NCBI GenBank assembly: GCA_019638255.1
Contig: JAHBUD010000003.1
Coordinates: forward strand, 1-64,000
DNA from: Cyclobacteriaceae bacterium
GTDB taxonomy: Bacteria > Bacteroidota > Bacteroidia > Cytophagales > Cyclobacteriaceae
DNA: 64,000 nucleotides
Direction: 5' to 3'
This document shows, in pieces, positions 52,301 to 61,084 of this stretch. The notes beneath the pieces are model-generated. The model was given only the letters and a program-made list of their open reading frames with translations, searched no databases and was not told where the DNA came from. Positions within the stretch are counted from its first letter, which is position 1, and every line of letters starts with the position of its first letter. A program made the translations under genes and the position numbers.

Positions 52301-52698
52301 TCAGATACATCGAACAGGATAAGTACCTCAGTTCAAGAAGAGGTCAGTATGCTGAACGTAACGGTGCAAAACTCCCGTGGAGAAATCAACTGGATTTGCG
52401 TTTTGCCCAGGATATTTTCCACGATATCGGAGGCAAGCGCAATACATTGCAATTCACGGTTGATATTTTCAACTTTGGTAACATGCTTAACAAGAGTTGG
52501 GGAATTTTCCAATCAATCAATGCTCCTGCGATTCTGGTACCAACTAACCAAAATGCACTTGTTGCTAACGGAGATGTTCGTCCTACCTTCAGGCTACAAA
52601 CCGATAGAGGTATGCCGGCAACCTCTACATTCAGAGATAACAACTCATTCAATTCTGTATGGTACATGCAGTTTGGGTTGCGGTATACATTTAATTAA
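49375..52698 (+). CDS. TonB-dependent receptor, Oar-like, with carboxypeptidase-regulatory-like N-terminal domain
   Basis: The 1107-residue protein has a signal peptide (RRILLLFSFVSVAFAGFSQG), an N-terminal carboxypeptidase-D-regulatory-like beta domain (SVTGVVREQGGTTIPGANIV), a TonB plug (about residues 120-240, including YRQNYITVDGSDFNNTFG) and a long barrel ending WYMQFGLRYTFN. The plug and barrel lengths and the FIGSAVNAVTRSGANDFSGS segment fit the Oar-like group. It has no SusD partner next to it, so it is not a SusCD glycan system. The ligand is unknown; peptides or siderophores are possible. Confidence 0.85.
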   Translation: MRRILLLFSFVSVAFAGFSQGVTTSSVTGVVREQGGTTIPGANIVATHEPSGTVYGTVSLADGRFNLPNMRVGGPYNVKITFIGYAELQYTNIFLKIGEPYVITAAMVEEGTQLQEIIVSGVQDRIMNSDRNGAVTTIGTREILTMPTISRSINDMTRMTPQASSTSNGAIGGGNYRQNYITVDGSDFNNTFGIGTNLPANGSPISLDAIAEISVSITPYDIRNSGFIGSAVNAVTRSGANDFSGSAYAFWRNQNNQGDQVANNDPLPRQPLSYNTYGFRLGGPIIKNKLFFFINAETENSVRPGQTQFAATPQAPFGSSPNISRPTRTELDDISQFLRENYGYETGPYDNYDFEAQNTRFVARLDWNINQNHKFNIRYSQVESKDPRFISGSTTGTGFFYAAGAGRTNNNALWFSNSNYFQEANFYSLAAELNSLFANKFANTLRATYTNQNDPRSTGGSDFPLVDIMKDGSPFTSFGYEPFSFGNLRDVSSISIVDFVSWTTGKHNITAGVQLDIQDTKNGFQRFGTGLYRFNSWDDFVNGELPTDYAITYSLLPNFEQAFPTIKFVQYSAYAQDEFSVNDKLKLTAGLRVDLPTFPSVPEIKTHPLAAGLTFAEGRKFDTGVLPEVRPLWSPRIGFNWDALGDRSLQVRGGTGIFTGRVPTVWLVSQSGDAGLLQLTQNFNGQANVPGPFQVAPYRPATPPAAGTTLPATMSAIDPGFRFPQTWKTSVAVDKRLPAGFIASIEAIYNKDLNIAQGKNYNLVNPTNLSISDANGAYPDTRPIYPVNNNQKFINYLNNQGLPNQNNADNTPGNAAFNPVTLGNSNRGHYWSLTAKLDRQFNNNFSAFVAYTRSEANVLYDGVGDQLFNTWSLTPIVGQANNPEMSYAGYVVPDRFVAAVTYRKEYLKKLASSISLFYEGSIQGRFSYTYGADFNRDGVNGNDLIYVPRDPSEIIFTNFTYSGVVYTAQQQSDLFFRYIEQDKYLSSRRGQYAERNGAKLPWRNQLDLRFAQDIFHDIGGKRNTLQFTVDIFNFGNMLNKSWGIFQSINAPAILVPTNQNALVANGDVRPTFRLQTDRGMPATSTFRDNNSFNSVWYMQFGLRYTFN

Positions 52699-52718
52699 TA
52701 CCTTGTCAGAGTAGTGTA

Positions 52719-52748
52719 AAAGAGGCCTCACGGGGCCTCTTTTTTTTT
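52719..52748 (+). terminator. Intrinsic terminator of the TonB-dependent receptor gene
   Basis: A 9-bp perfect stem (52719-52727 with 52734-52742) with a 6-base loop is followed by a long T run reaching 52748. It lies 20 bp after the stop. Confidence 0.85.
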
Positions 52749-52776
52749 AGCTCTTTAATGCTTATTTTCAACAGCT

Positions 52777-54204
52777 ATGCAGTTGAAAATATGGCTTTTT
52801 GTTGCGGTTCTCCTGCTCTTTTTCTTTTCCTGCCATCGGTTGGGTAAACAGCAAACCGAAAATGATCCTATAGTATCCATTGACCTTGACGAGATCAGGG
52901 AGCGTGGATACATCAATGCCTTGGTAGATAATAATTCGTTCAGCTACTTCATTTACAAGGGTCGCTCCATGGGGTATGAATACGAATTGCTGAAACTGCT
53001 GGCCAAGCATCTTCAGGTTGATCTGCGCATTCGCGTTACTTCCGGCATCGAGCGGGCCATCGATCAGTTGAACAGTGGTGAAGGAGATATTTTGGCTTTT
53101 CCGCTTACGGTAACCAAAGAACGAACGAAAAAAGTATCCTTCACCAATCCCCAGTTTGATTCGTACCAGGTTTTAGTGCAACGCAAACCAGAAAATTGGC
53201 GGCAACAAACAAATGATCAAGTTAAGGCTCAACTGGTACGTAAACCTTCCCAACTTATTGGAAAGGAAGTATATGTTTTGCCCGGTTCGAGCTTTGAACA
53301 GCGCCTCATTCATTTGTCTGAAGAGGTGGGTGGTGAAATAGTTTTAAAATATGATAGTATTAATGCCGAAACGGAGAACCTTATCCGGGCTGTGGCCATG
53401 GGTGATATTAACTACACAGTAACCGATAATATTATCGCCCGCGTTAATGCTACCTACTACACCAACCTGGATGTAGAAACAATCATCAGTCTGCCACAAA
53501 CCATTGCTTGGGCAGTGCGCAAAAACTCTCCTGAGTTGGAATCGGCAATCAATGAGTGGTTGGCTAAAGTAAAGAAGGAGCCAACCTTTATGGTTATTTA
53601 TAACCGGTATTTTAACAGTCCGCGAACCACCATTGTGAGGCTTACCAGCGATTACTCTTCGCTGGCGGGAAATAAAATTTCACCCTACGATGAGCTGATC
53701 AAAGAAGGTGCGAATGAATTGGGTTGGGATTGGCGATTGTTAGCTGCGATAATTTACCAGGAATCACGGTTTAATCCTGAAGGTGAATCGTGGGCGGGGG
53801 CTAAAGGATTGATGCAACTCATGCCCGAAACGGCTAAGCGGTTTGGCGTTACTGATCCGGACAACCCACGCCAAAGTTTGCGGGGTGGTATTAAATTTCT
53901 GAAGCACCTGGATAAATACTGGTCGAAGGAAATTGATGATCCGGATGAGCGGTTGAAGTTTATACTAGCTTCGTACAATGCTGGCATGACACACATTATT
54001 GATGCCCGAAAGCTGGCAGAAAAATATGACGATGATTATACCCGATGGGATGTTGTGGAGTCTTACCTGTTGCGAAAATCAGATCCAAGGTATTATCGCG
54101 ACCCGGTAGTGATAGCAGGCTATTGCAAGTGTGAAGAGCCTGTGCATTACATCAAATCCATTTTAACCCGTTATGAGGAGTACAAGTTATTGATAACTGC
54201 TTAG
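52777..54204 (+). CDS. mltF: MltF-like membrane-bound lytic murein transglycosylase
   Basis: The 475-residue protein has a lipoprotein signal (IWLFVAVLLLFFFSC, with the lipobox Cys), then a family-3 solute-binding-like domain (about residues 40-280, GYINALVDNNSFSYF) and an SLT transglycosylase domain with the catalytic Glu in IIYQESRFNPEGESW and the motifs GLMQLMPETAKRFG and FILASYNAGMTH. This is the MltF layout; it cleaves the MurNAc-GlcNAc bond in peptidoglycan and is regulated by the first domain. It should sit on the outer membrane. Confidence 0.92.
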   Translation: MQLKIWLFVAVLLLFFFSCHRLGKQQTENDPIVSIDLDEIRERGYINALVDNNSFSYFIYKGRSMGYEYELLKLLAKHLQVDLRIRVTSGIERAIDQLNSGEGDILAFPLTVTKERTKKVSFTNPQFDSYQVLVQRKPENWRQQTNDQVKAQLVRKPSQLIGKEVYVLPGSSFEQRLIHLSEEVGGEIVLKYDSINAETENLIRAVAMGDINYTVTDNIIARVNATYYTNLDVETIISLPQTIAWAVRKNSPELESAINEWLAKVKKEPTFMVIYNRYFNSPRTTIVRLTSDYSSLAGNKISPYDELIKEGANELGWDWRLLAAIIYQESRFNPEGESWAGAKGLMQLMPETAKRFGVTDPDNPRQSLRGGIKFLKHLDKYWSKEIDDPDERLKFILASYNAGMTHIIDARKLAEKYDDDYTRWDVVESYLLRKSDPRYYRDPVVIAGYCKCEEPVHYIKSILTRYEEYKLLITA

Positions 54205-54235
54205 AAGCTATCTAAAGAATCTATTTGAATAATAT

Positions 54236-54331
54236 GTCATTCCGGCCTTGAGCCGGAATCTCAGTATCCAAATTTTATTGAGGGATCGCCCTGAGTCCTC
54301 GGGGTCTTGACCACAGTATATTTGAGATGAC
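54236..54331. repeat. REP/MITE-like intergenic element
   Basis: The 96-bp segment begins GTCAT and ends ATGAC, so the ends are a 5-bp inverted repeat. Inside are a perfect 8-bp GC-rich hairpin (54239-54246 with 54252-54259) and a second short hairpin at about 54290-54305. It sits in the gap between mltF and kmo, which is convergent. Layout and end structure resemble dispersed palindromic elements; only a genome search would show other copies. Confidence 0.5.
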
Positions 54332-54339
54332 CTCTGGTA

Positions 54340-55674
54340 TTATTTCAATTGGTTCACAATTTCTTCCAGGTTGATGGAAGTCCATTTATTTTTTATATCC
54401 GGTGTGTTCATCACCCGATCCATAATCTCCTTCTGTTTCTTTCCAACCGCCAGTGCTTCAGAGTAGCGTTGGTCATCGCGAAATGTAACCCTTGAGTACA
54501 AGGGTATCCATTTATCCGGATAGCGTTCATGGAGTTCAGCTTCTATTTTTTTTCGAAGAATGAAATCTTCATCGGCAACCAAATCCCGCATTTCAATAAA
54601 ATTGTCGAGTGCCAGTTGGGCAATGGCATCCGCATCAGGTTTCCTCAATTCTTGAAATACAGGCAGAACTTTTTTCCATTTATCTTCATACTGATCCAGC
54701 AATTCGTTCAATACGCGACAATCTTCAAAACCGGCATTCATGCCCTGCCCAAAAAAGGGTACAATACCATGCGATGCATCACCAATTAGCAGTGTTTTAT
54801 TTTTTACCCAGGGATAGCAGCGAATGGTCACTAAGGAGGCTGTAGCGTTATCGCGAAAATCTTCCTGTAGCGTAGGCATCATGGTGACAGCATCTGAAAA
54901 ATGCTTTTCAAAAAATGCTTGTATGTTTTCTTTTGAATCGAGTTGAGCAAAAGATGAAGGCCCTTCAAAAGGAAGGAATAATGTACAGGTGAATGTTTTG
55001 TCTGGGTTAGGAAGCGCAATCAGCATAAAACTTTCGCGTGGCCAAATGTGCAAGGCATTTGGTTCCAACAAATAATCACCACTATCGCTGGCGGGTATGC
55101 GCAACTCTTTGTAACCGTGTTCAATAAAAGTTTGCTGGTATTCAAACCGGTCGGTGAATTGCATAGCGCCTCGCACGGCTGAAAAGGCGCCATCCGATCC
55201 TATAATAAGATCAAACGATTTATGTTTTACGGCTTCGTACTCCTGAAGTGTTAATTCAGTTTTTGAAAAGTCAACCGCCAGGCAGCGATGTTCAAAGAAA
55301 AATTCCACACCATGCTTTTCTGCTTCCGTCATCAATACCATGTTTAAGCCGCCCCGCGATACGGAGTTAATGAACTGACCGGTTTTTCCATAAGGTTGAA
55401 AGTTCAGCCTGCCGGACTCATCGTGAATCATGCGTCCGTGCATGGGTATAGCATTTTGCTTAAGCACTTCAGCCATGCCCACGTCTTCCAATGCGCGAAT
55501 ACCCCGGTTGCTCAAGGCTAAGTTGATGGAGCGACCGCCCTCTATAAGATGTTTGCGCATATCCAGCCTGCGCTCGTATACCGATACTTTGTATCCCCGT
55601 TTTGCCAGGTAGATGGAGAGCAAAGAGCCTACAAGCCCCGCCCCCACAATGGCGATATGTTTGGTTTCTTTCAT
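54340..55674 (-). CDS. kmo: Kynurenine 3-monooxygenase
   Basis: The 444-residue FAD enzyme hydroxylates kynurenine to 3-hydroxykynurenine using NADPH. The N-terminal FAD motif is VGAGLVGSLLSIYLAKRG, with RSINLALSNRG and the late LIGDASHGIVPFFGQGMNAG being hallmarks of Kmo. Length is that of bacterial enzymes. The gene lies 90 bp downstream of kynU on the same strand. Confidence 0.92.
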   Translation of the reverse strand: MKETKHIAIVGAGLVGSLLSIYLAKRGYKVSVYERRLDMRKHLIEGGRSINLALSNRGIRALEDVGMAEVLKQNAIPMHGRMIHDESGRLNFQPYGKTGQFINSVSRGGLNMVLMTEAEKHGVEFFFEHRCLAVDFSKTELTLQEYEAVKHKSFDLIIGSDGAFSAVRGAMQFTDRFEYQQTFIEHGYKELRIPASDSGDYLLEPNALHIWPRESFMLIALPNPDKTFTCTLFLPFEGPSSFAQLDSKENIQAFFEKHFSDAVTMMPTLQEDFRDNATASLVTIRCYPWVKNKTLLIGDASHGIVPFFGQGMNAGFEDCRVLNELLDQYEDKWKKVLPVFQELRKPDADAIAQLALDNFIEMRDLVADEDFILRKKIEAELHERYPDKWIPLYSRVTFRDDQRYSEALAVGKKQKEIMDRVMNTPDIKNKWTSINLEEIVNQLK

Positions 55675-55721
55675 AACGACTAAATCACTGCGGAATATAG
55701 CTTTTCAGAGCGATAAAAAAT

Positions 55722-55735
55722 CTGATAATTATCAG
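55722..55735. promoter_or_regulatory. 14-bp perfect palindrome between kynU and kmo
   Basis: CTGATAATTATCAG is a perfect palindrome 48 bp before the kmo start codon, in the 90-bp gap after kynU. It has the size of a dimeric-regulator operator. No other copy was noticed in the window. Confidence 0.4.
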
Positions 55736-55764
55736 TGAAATCGTGGCATAGAAGTGTAGGACAC

Positions 55765-57033
55765 CTAGGGTATAGCTTTTTTTAAAATTTCTGAAAAGCG
55801 ATAGACCTCTTCAAACGTATTGTAAAGGGGTACTGGCGCTACCCGAATTACATTGGGTTCGCGCCAATCCGCCAGCACACCGGCCTTGGTGATGGCGCTG
55901 AAAATCCGCTTTCCATTTTGTTTCATGTAGATGGACAGCTGACAACCGCGTTCATTGGGATTTGAAGGGGTTAGAATAGTGAAGATATTGTTTTCCGGAT
56001 CAATCTGTTTCAATAAAAATTCCAGGTAGCCGGTAAGTTGCACACTTTTCTTTTTTAGATTTTTTATTCCGGCCTCCTGAAAAATTTCCAGGGAAGCTAA
56101 ATGAGCTGCGCCTGCAAGCACAGGAAAATTGGACAACTGCCATCCGTCAACTCCCGGCATAGGAACAAATCCTTTTTTCATTTGAAAGCGCTCTTTTTCA
56201 TGATGTCCCCACCAGCCTGAAAAGCGCGGCAGTTGAAAACTTGTTGCATGTTTTTCATGAACGAAAGCTCCTGCTATTCCACCCGGTCCAGAATTCAAAT
56301 ATTTATAGCTGCACCACACGGCAAAGTCTACTCCATCACGATGCAGGTTTAGCGGAACATTTCCGGCTGCATGAGCCAAATCAAATCCAACATAAGCCCC
56401 TGCCTGATGGCCGGCTTCTGTTATTTTTTTTATGTTAAAAAGTTGTCCTGTATAGTACTGCACCCCGCCAAAAATGACAAGCGCCAATTGCGAGGCGTGG
56501 TCACGAATGGCCTTCAGAATATCTTCTGTTCGAAGCGTGTGTTCGCCATTCCTGGGCTTAAGTTCAATCAGTGTTTTTCCCGGATCAAGGTTATGCCATT
56601 TAATTTGTGATTCGAAAGCATATTGATCGGATGAGAAAGCACCGGCTTCTGTGATGATTTTAAATCGTTCTTTGGTCGGGCGGTAGAAAGATACCATCAT
56701 CAAATGAAGATTAACGGTAAGTTGATTCATAGCCACCACCTCTATGGGTTTGGCGCCAACAAGTTTCGCCAGTGCTTTTTTGGTGAATTTGTGGTAGTAC
56801 AACCATGGCCTGCGTGAATGAACATGACCTTCTACGCCAAGCTTAGCCCAATCATTCAATTCTTCCTGAACAAATTTTCGTATTGACTTTGGCTGAAGAC
56901 CTAGTGAATTGCCGGTAAAATAGATGACTTTTTTTCCATGGATAGCAGGAATTTCAAATTGCGAACGAAACGATTTTAGCGGATCAGCTTTGTCGAGCTT
57001 CTTAGCGAAGCCCAGGGAATTTTCAAACTTCAT
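55765..57033 (-). CDS. kynU: Kynureninase
   Basis: The 422-residue PLP enzyme converts 3-hydroxykynurenine to 3-hydroxyanthranilate and alanine. It has FTGNSLGLQPKS near the N-terminus, FDLAHAAGNVPLNLH with the PLP Asp, and the Schiff-base Lys in WCSYKYLNSGPGGIAG. The C-terminal REPNVIRVAPVPLYNTFEE is also typical. It starts 11 bp after the DinB gene. Confidence 0.93.
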   Translation of the reverse strand: MKFENSLGFAKKLDKADPLKSFRSQFEIPAIHGKKVIYFTGNSLGLQPKSIRKFVQEELNDWAKLGVEGHVHSRRPWLYYHKFTKKALAKLVGAKPIEVVAMNQLTVNLHLMMVSFYRPTKERFKIITEAGAFSSDQYAFESQIKWHNLDPGKTLIELKPRNGEHTLRTEDILKAIRDHASQLALVIFGGVQYYTGQLFNIKKITEAGHQAGAYVGFDLAHAAGNVPLNLHRDGVDFAVWCSYKYLNSGPGGIAGAFVHEKHATSFQLPRFSGWWGHHEKERFQMKKGFVPMPGVDGWQLSNFPVLAGAAHLASLEIFQEAGIKNLKKKSVQLTGYLEFLLKQIDPENNIFTILTPSNPNERGCQLSIYMKQNGKRIFSAITKAGVLADWREPNVIRVAPVPLYNTFEEVYRFSEILKKAIP

Positions 57034-57044
57034 AACAGCACAAA

Positions 57045-57578
57045 TTAATGCAATTCATGTTCAAGATTCTTAATAACCTGGTTGTGATGATGTTGAACAT
57101 GATAAATTGTGAAGTAAAGCATTTCCCGCAAGGTAAGCTTGCCCAATAACGGATGGGGCAGAAGCAGTTTATCCAACTGATCCTCGGTATAGTTTTCTGA
57201 CTTTTTTGTTAGCGACAAAATAATTGTTTCCAATTTTTTAAGGAGTTGATCGCGATGGTGCACTGAGACATGCTTCGGAATAAACTGACCTGGGGCTTTT
57301 CCGCCAAGTGCCAATTTTGATTGATATTTTCCAACCAATGCATCATAGGTCCTTGAAGGGCGGTTAGCTTTTCCAAAAATCAGCGTCATTAAGAATCCCG
57401 GAAAGGAAAAGGCAAGATTTACCGGACTGGTACTGCGAATGATGTGATCAAGCTGTTGGCCGGCCGACCATTTGCCGGAGCGCGATAATTCAAAATCGCT
57501 ATCCGATAAAAGCCTGATGTTTTCAATAAAGATGTTGTGCCTGGATCTTAACAGTTCAGCAAGTTGAGTTTTGTTCAT
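57045..57578 (-). CDS. DinB-family protein inside the kynurenine operon
   Basis: A 177-residue four-helix-bundle protein. The putative metal His residues are in GQQLDHIIRS, KHVSVHHRDQL and YHVQHHHNQVIKNL, and match the DinB pattern. It lies between the dioxygenase (9 bp upstream) and kynU (11 bp downstream), so it is almost certainly co-transcribed with them. Whether it plays a part in tryptophan breakdown is unknown. Confidence 0.75.
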   Translation of the reverse strand: MNKTQLAELLRSRHNIFIENIRLLSDSDFELSRSGKWSAGQQLDHIIRSTSPVNLAFSFPGFLMTLIFGKANRPSRTYDALVGKYQSKLALGGKAPGQFIPKHVSVHHRDQLLKKLETIILSLTKKSENYTEDQLDKLLLPHPLLGKLTLREMLYFTIYHVQHHHNQVIKNLEHELH

Positions 57579-57587
57579 AACCAGGGA

Positions 57588-58118
57588 TTATACAAAACGT
57601 GGATCAGCCTCCATTAAAGTGCCGCACTTTTTACAGGTGCGTAATTCTTCTGATCCATAAAATTCGCGGAAACGAGGTAGAAAATCTTTTTCAATGTTTT
57701 CCAGGTGAAAGCGGTATTCGTGAAGCTTGTTATTGCAACTGTCGCAATACCATTGCAGGCCATCCAGTATATTTTCTTCGGGGCGCTTACATTCAATCAC
57801 CAGGCCTACTGAATTGGCGGGCCGCTCAGGCCGGTGGGGCACACGAGCTGGTAATAGAAACATTTCGCCTTGCTTGATAGGGATGTCAACCGGCTTGCCA
57901 TCTTCCTGAATGCGCACATTTATATCGCCTTCTAATTGATAAAACAATTCTTCGGTTTCGTTGAAGTGATAATCTTTACGGGCGTTTGGGCCGCCCACAA
58001 TCATTACGATGTAGTCGCCAGCATCGGCATATAAATTTTTATTGCCTACCGGTGGTTTTAATAAATCCCTGTTTTCCTTGATCCATTGGTTGAGATTAAA
58101 CGGTCTGCGTATCGCCAT
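57588..58118 (-). CDS. nbaC: 3-hydroxyanthranilate 3,4-dioxygenase
   Basis: The 176-residue cupin opens the ring of 3-hydroxyanthranilate to 2-amino-3-carboxymuconate semialdehyde, the precursor of quinolinate and NAD. The cupin Fe ligands are in DYHFNETEELFYQLEG and LPARVPHRPERP. The C-terminal rubredoxin-like site (CDSCNNKL and CKKCGTL) typical of the bacterial form is present. It heads the minus-strand kynurenine operon, 84 bp from the divergent SDR gene. Confidence 0.92.
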   Translation of the reverse strand: MAIRRPFNLNQWIKENRDLLKPPVGNKNLYADAGDYIVMIVGGPNARKDYHFNETEELFYQLEGDINVRIQEDGKPVDIPIKQGEMFLLPARVPHRPERPANSVGLVIECKRPEENILDGLQWYCDSCNNKLHEYRFHLENIEKDFLPRFREFYGSEELRTCKKCGTLMEADPRFV

Positions 58119-58202
58119 ATTTTTAATATTTAGTCGGTGATCAGTTGTAGAATTGCTAATTTAAGAACAATTCAAGGTAGTTAATATTCTTAATCCCTAC
58201 AT

Positions 58203-58988
58203 ATGAACCTCGATTTAACCGGCAAACATGCCGTGGTTTGTGGCAGCACACAAGGTATCGGTAAGGCTTCGGCTATTGAGCTTGCCCGGTTAGGCGCATC
58301 GGTAGCACTTATGGCCCGCGATGAACAAAGGTTGAAAGGTGTGCTTGCTGAATTACCCACACCTTCCGGACAGTTGCATACCTTCATTGTGGCTGATTTT
58401 TCAAGTGTTGACGAAGTGAATCGTTCTATTACAAAACACATGGCATCAAATGTGGTTCACATTCTTGTCAATAATACCGGTGGCCCTCCGGGTGGCCAGG
58501 CCATTGATGCCAAAGGCGATGAATTTATCCGTGCATTTACTTCTCATTTGTTGTGTAACCATCACTTGGTTCAGGCTGTTGTTCCATCCATGAAAGCCGA
58601 GCGATACGGCAGAATCATCAACATCATTTCTACTTCTGTTAAAATTCCGCTGAGAGGTTTAGGCGTATCTAACACCATACGCGGTGCAGTGGCCAATTGG
58701 TCGAAGACATTATCCCTGGAGTTAGGGTCGTTTGGTATAACGGTAAATAATGTACTGCCAGGTGCAACGATGACCGGTCGGTTAGAGGCACTGATAAAAT
58801 CGAAAGCTGAAAAATCAGGCAGGAGTTATGAGGAGTTAATGAATGAAATGATCGGTGAGATTCCTGCCAATCGCATTGGCGATGCACACGAAGTTGCTGC
58901 AGCCGTTGCCTTTCTGGCCACACCTGCAGCCGCTTACATTAGCGGTATTAACCTTCCGGTAGATGGAGGCCGCACCGGTTCTTTATAG
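58203..58988 (+). CDS. SDR-family protein with an atypical active site
   Basis: The 261-residue protein has the SDR fold: the nucleotide loop VCGSTQGIGKAS, ILVNNTGGPPGG, IINIISTSVKIP and the end FLATPAAAYISGINLPVDGG. The YxxxK motif is not present: the aligned segment reads GLGVSNTIRGAV, with Ser for Tyr and Arg for Lys. A BKR-like SDR subgroup without the canonical tetrad is known. Its place at the head of the divergent kynurenine-side operon suggests a role there, but none can be assigned. Confidence 0.78.
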   Translation: MNLDLTGKHAVVCGSTQGIGKASAIELARLGASVALMARDEQRLKGVLAELPTPSGQLHTFIVADFSSVDEVNRSITKHMASNVVHILVNNTGGPPGGQAIDAKGDEFIRAFTSHLLCNHHLVQAVVPSMKAERYGRIINIISTSVKIPLRGLGVSNTIRGAVANWSKTLSLELGSFGITVNNVLPGATMTGRLEALIKSKAEKSGRSYEELMNEMIGEIPANRIGDAHEVAAAVAFLATPAAAYISGINLPVDGGRTGSL

Positions 58989-59006
58989 AGCTTTTCAATA
59001 ATTTTC

Positions 59007-61082
59007 ATGGTAAAGAGTTTTGCCATACTTGCGTTGTTAATCAAAAGTGTATTTGCACTGGCCCAGCTTACGGTGTTGGTAAAGGAGGATTTCAGCGACA
59101 ATCACCTGGGTTGGTATGAGGACAAGGATGAACATCATTCGGCACAGATCATAAACGGTAGGTATGAAGTAACCGTGCCTTCAAGTGGTTGGCTAACCTA
59201 CATCTATCCGCTTTTTGATGAGCAAAAAGATTTTTCCTTTGAAGCACGTTTTACACAATTGGAAGGCAACGCTGAGAATGGCTTTGGTTTTGTGTGGGGC
59301 TACGATGAGCAGGACGGCATGAATGTGTTTGTTGTTTCATCCAGTGGCCATGCAAAAGTCTGGACATCCGATGCGTTGAGAAAGGATGCCAAAGAATGGA
59401 AACGAACAGATGCGGTAATGCCCATGGGTATACCTAATGTTTTACGGATTGAACAACAAAAGGGCATCCTGAAATTTACCGTGAATGAACACGAACTTTT
59501 TTCAATGGAAGCCTTGCCCTGGTATGGAAAGAACATCGGATTCATAGCCTATACCAAAATGCACCTTGTGGTAGATGATTTTATTTTAAAAAGCAATGTA
59601 AAAATCAACTTACCGGAGGATTTGCCAACGGGCCTCGTGAAGGAAAACCTTGGCTCTGGGGTAAACAGCGAATATGATGAAGTAACACCAAAAATTTCAG
59701 CCGATGGAAAAGTCATTTACTTTACCCGTAAATACAGTCCTGATAATAGTGGCGGTATTCAGGATGCTTCTGACATCTGGTACAGTGAGACTGCGGATGG
59801 AATTAAATGGTCAAAAAGTAAGAACATAGGTTCGCCATTAAATACACAGGAGGTGAATAATATTGTTGCTGTTGGACAAGACAACAATACCATGCTGCTG
59901 GTAGCTGCGAATGATTTTGAATTTTTTGAGCGAACAGTTGATGGATGGAAGAGCAATGGCATGTTGGGTATACGGTATGAAAATGAACATAACTATTTCG
60001 AGGCCTCCCAATCAATGGACGGAAAGACAATATTGCTAGCCGTGAAAAGCAAGAACAACCTGTTTTATCAGGCTAACAATAATGAGAAAGATATTTATGT
60101 GATCCGCAAAGGCACGGATGGAAAGTGGAATGCTCCTGTAAATCTGGGGCCTGTGATCAACACAACCGGCAATGAAGCTTCACCCGTATTGGCTGCTGAT
60201 GGACGAACACTTTACTTTGCTTCCGATGGGCATCCGGGTTATGGTGGGTTAGATTTATTTATGAGTAAGCGTCTGGATGATTCATGGACATCATGGACAG
60301 CGCCCGTAAACCTTGGCCCTGAAATCAATACGTATGGTTTCGATGCTTATTTCACACTGCCGGCCTCAGGCGATGTGGCTTATTTATGTACAGCAGCAGG
60401 AGGTTTTGGTAAGTCCGATATTGTTCGGATAGCGTTGCCGCAATCCCTTCGGCCTGACCCGGTGGTATTGGTGAAGGGCAGTGTGCTGAATGCCCGAACG
60501 AATCAGCCATTGCAGGCACACATTGTTTTTGAGGATTTTTTGGTACAACATCAGGCAGGCGATGCGCTTTCAAATCCGGTTACAGGCGAATACCGTGTTG
60601 TATTGCCGTACGGTACAACGTATGGATTACTGGCGCGGGCGGACGGTTATTTGTCGGTGAACGAAAGCGTTGAACTAACCGGGGATAGCAGTTATGTTGA
60701 GCTGATCAAAGATTTATATTTAGTGTCCATTGAAGTGGGAGAAACGGTAATTCTCAACAATGTTTTTTTTGAACAAGGTAAAGCTGCCCTCAAACCGGAA
60801 TCCTATCCTGAACTGGACAGGTTGTTTGCCATTATGCAGGAAAATCCGACACTTGAAATTGAGTTAAGCGGACATACCGATAATATTGGTAAACCCTCCG
60901 GCTTGCGGGTGCTTTCAAAAGCGCGGGTTGATGCGGTAAAAGATTACCTGGTAAAGAAGGGAATTGCAACTTCACGAATTACCGGAAAGGGTTATGGCGG
61001 TTCGAAACCTTTACAAAAGAATGACTCGGACGCCAATCGTAAATCGAACAGGCGCGTGGAAATTAAAGTGATGAAGAAATAA
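59007..61082 (+). CDS. OmpA-family protein with PD40 propeller repeats
   Basis: The 691-residue protein has a signal peptide (KSFAILALLIKSVFALAQ), an N-terminal lectin/LamG-like domain (about residues 20-200), PD40 repeats in the middle (PKISADGKVIYFTRKY, SPVLAADGRTLYFASDG), a carboxypeptidase-regulatory-like segment (about 490-560) and a C-terminal OmpA domain (VFFEQGKAALKPESYPELD, ELSGHTDNIGKPSG). OmpA domains bind peptidoglycan. It lies 18 bp after the SDR and 2 bp before amnC, so it is probably co-transcribed with metabolic genes, which is unusual. Its function is unknown. Confidence 0.85.
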   Translation: MVKSFAILALLIKSVFALAQLTVLVKEDFSDNHLGWYEDKDEHHSAQIINGRYEVTVPSSGWLTYIYPLFDEQKDFSFEARFTQLEGNAENGFGFVWGYDEQDGMNVFVVSSSGHAKVWTSDALRKDAKEWKRTDAVMPMGIPNVLRIEQQKGILKFTVNEHELFSMEALPWYGKNIGFIAYTKMHLVVDDFILKSNVKINLPEDLPTGLVKENLGSGVNSEYDEVTPKISADGKVIYFTRKYSPDNSGGIQDASDIWYSETADGIKWSKSKNIGSPLNTQEVNNIVAVGQDNNTMLLVAANDFEFFERTVDGWKSNGMLGIRYENEHNYFEASQSMDGKTILLAVKSKNNLFYQANNNEKDIYVIRKGTDGKWNAPVNLGPVINTTGNEASPVLAADGRTLYFASDGHPGYGGLDLFMSKRLDDSWTSWTAPVNLGPEINTYGFDAYFTLPASGDVAYLCTAAGGFGKSDIVRIALPQSLRPDPVVLVKGSVLNARTNQPLQAHIVFEDFLVQHQAGDALSNPVTGEYRVVLPYGTTYGLLARADGYLSVNESVELTGDSSYVELIKDLYLVSIEVGETVILNNVFFEQGKAALKPESYPELDRLFAIMQENPTLEIELSGHTDNIGKPSGLRVLSKARVDAVKDYLVKKGIATSRITGKGYGGSKPLQKNDSDANRKSNRRVEIKVMKK

Positions 61083-61084
61083 GC

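Noticed and set aside
49375..52698. SusC of a glycan-uptake locus
   Set aside because: No SusD gene is adjacent and the plug and barrel pattern fits Oar-like receptors.
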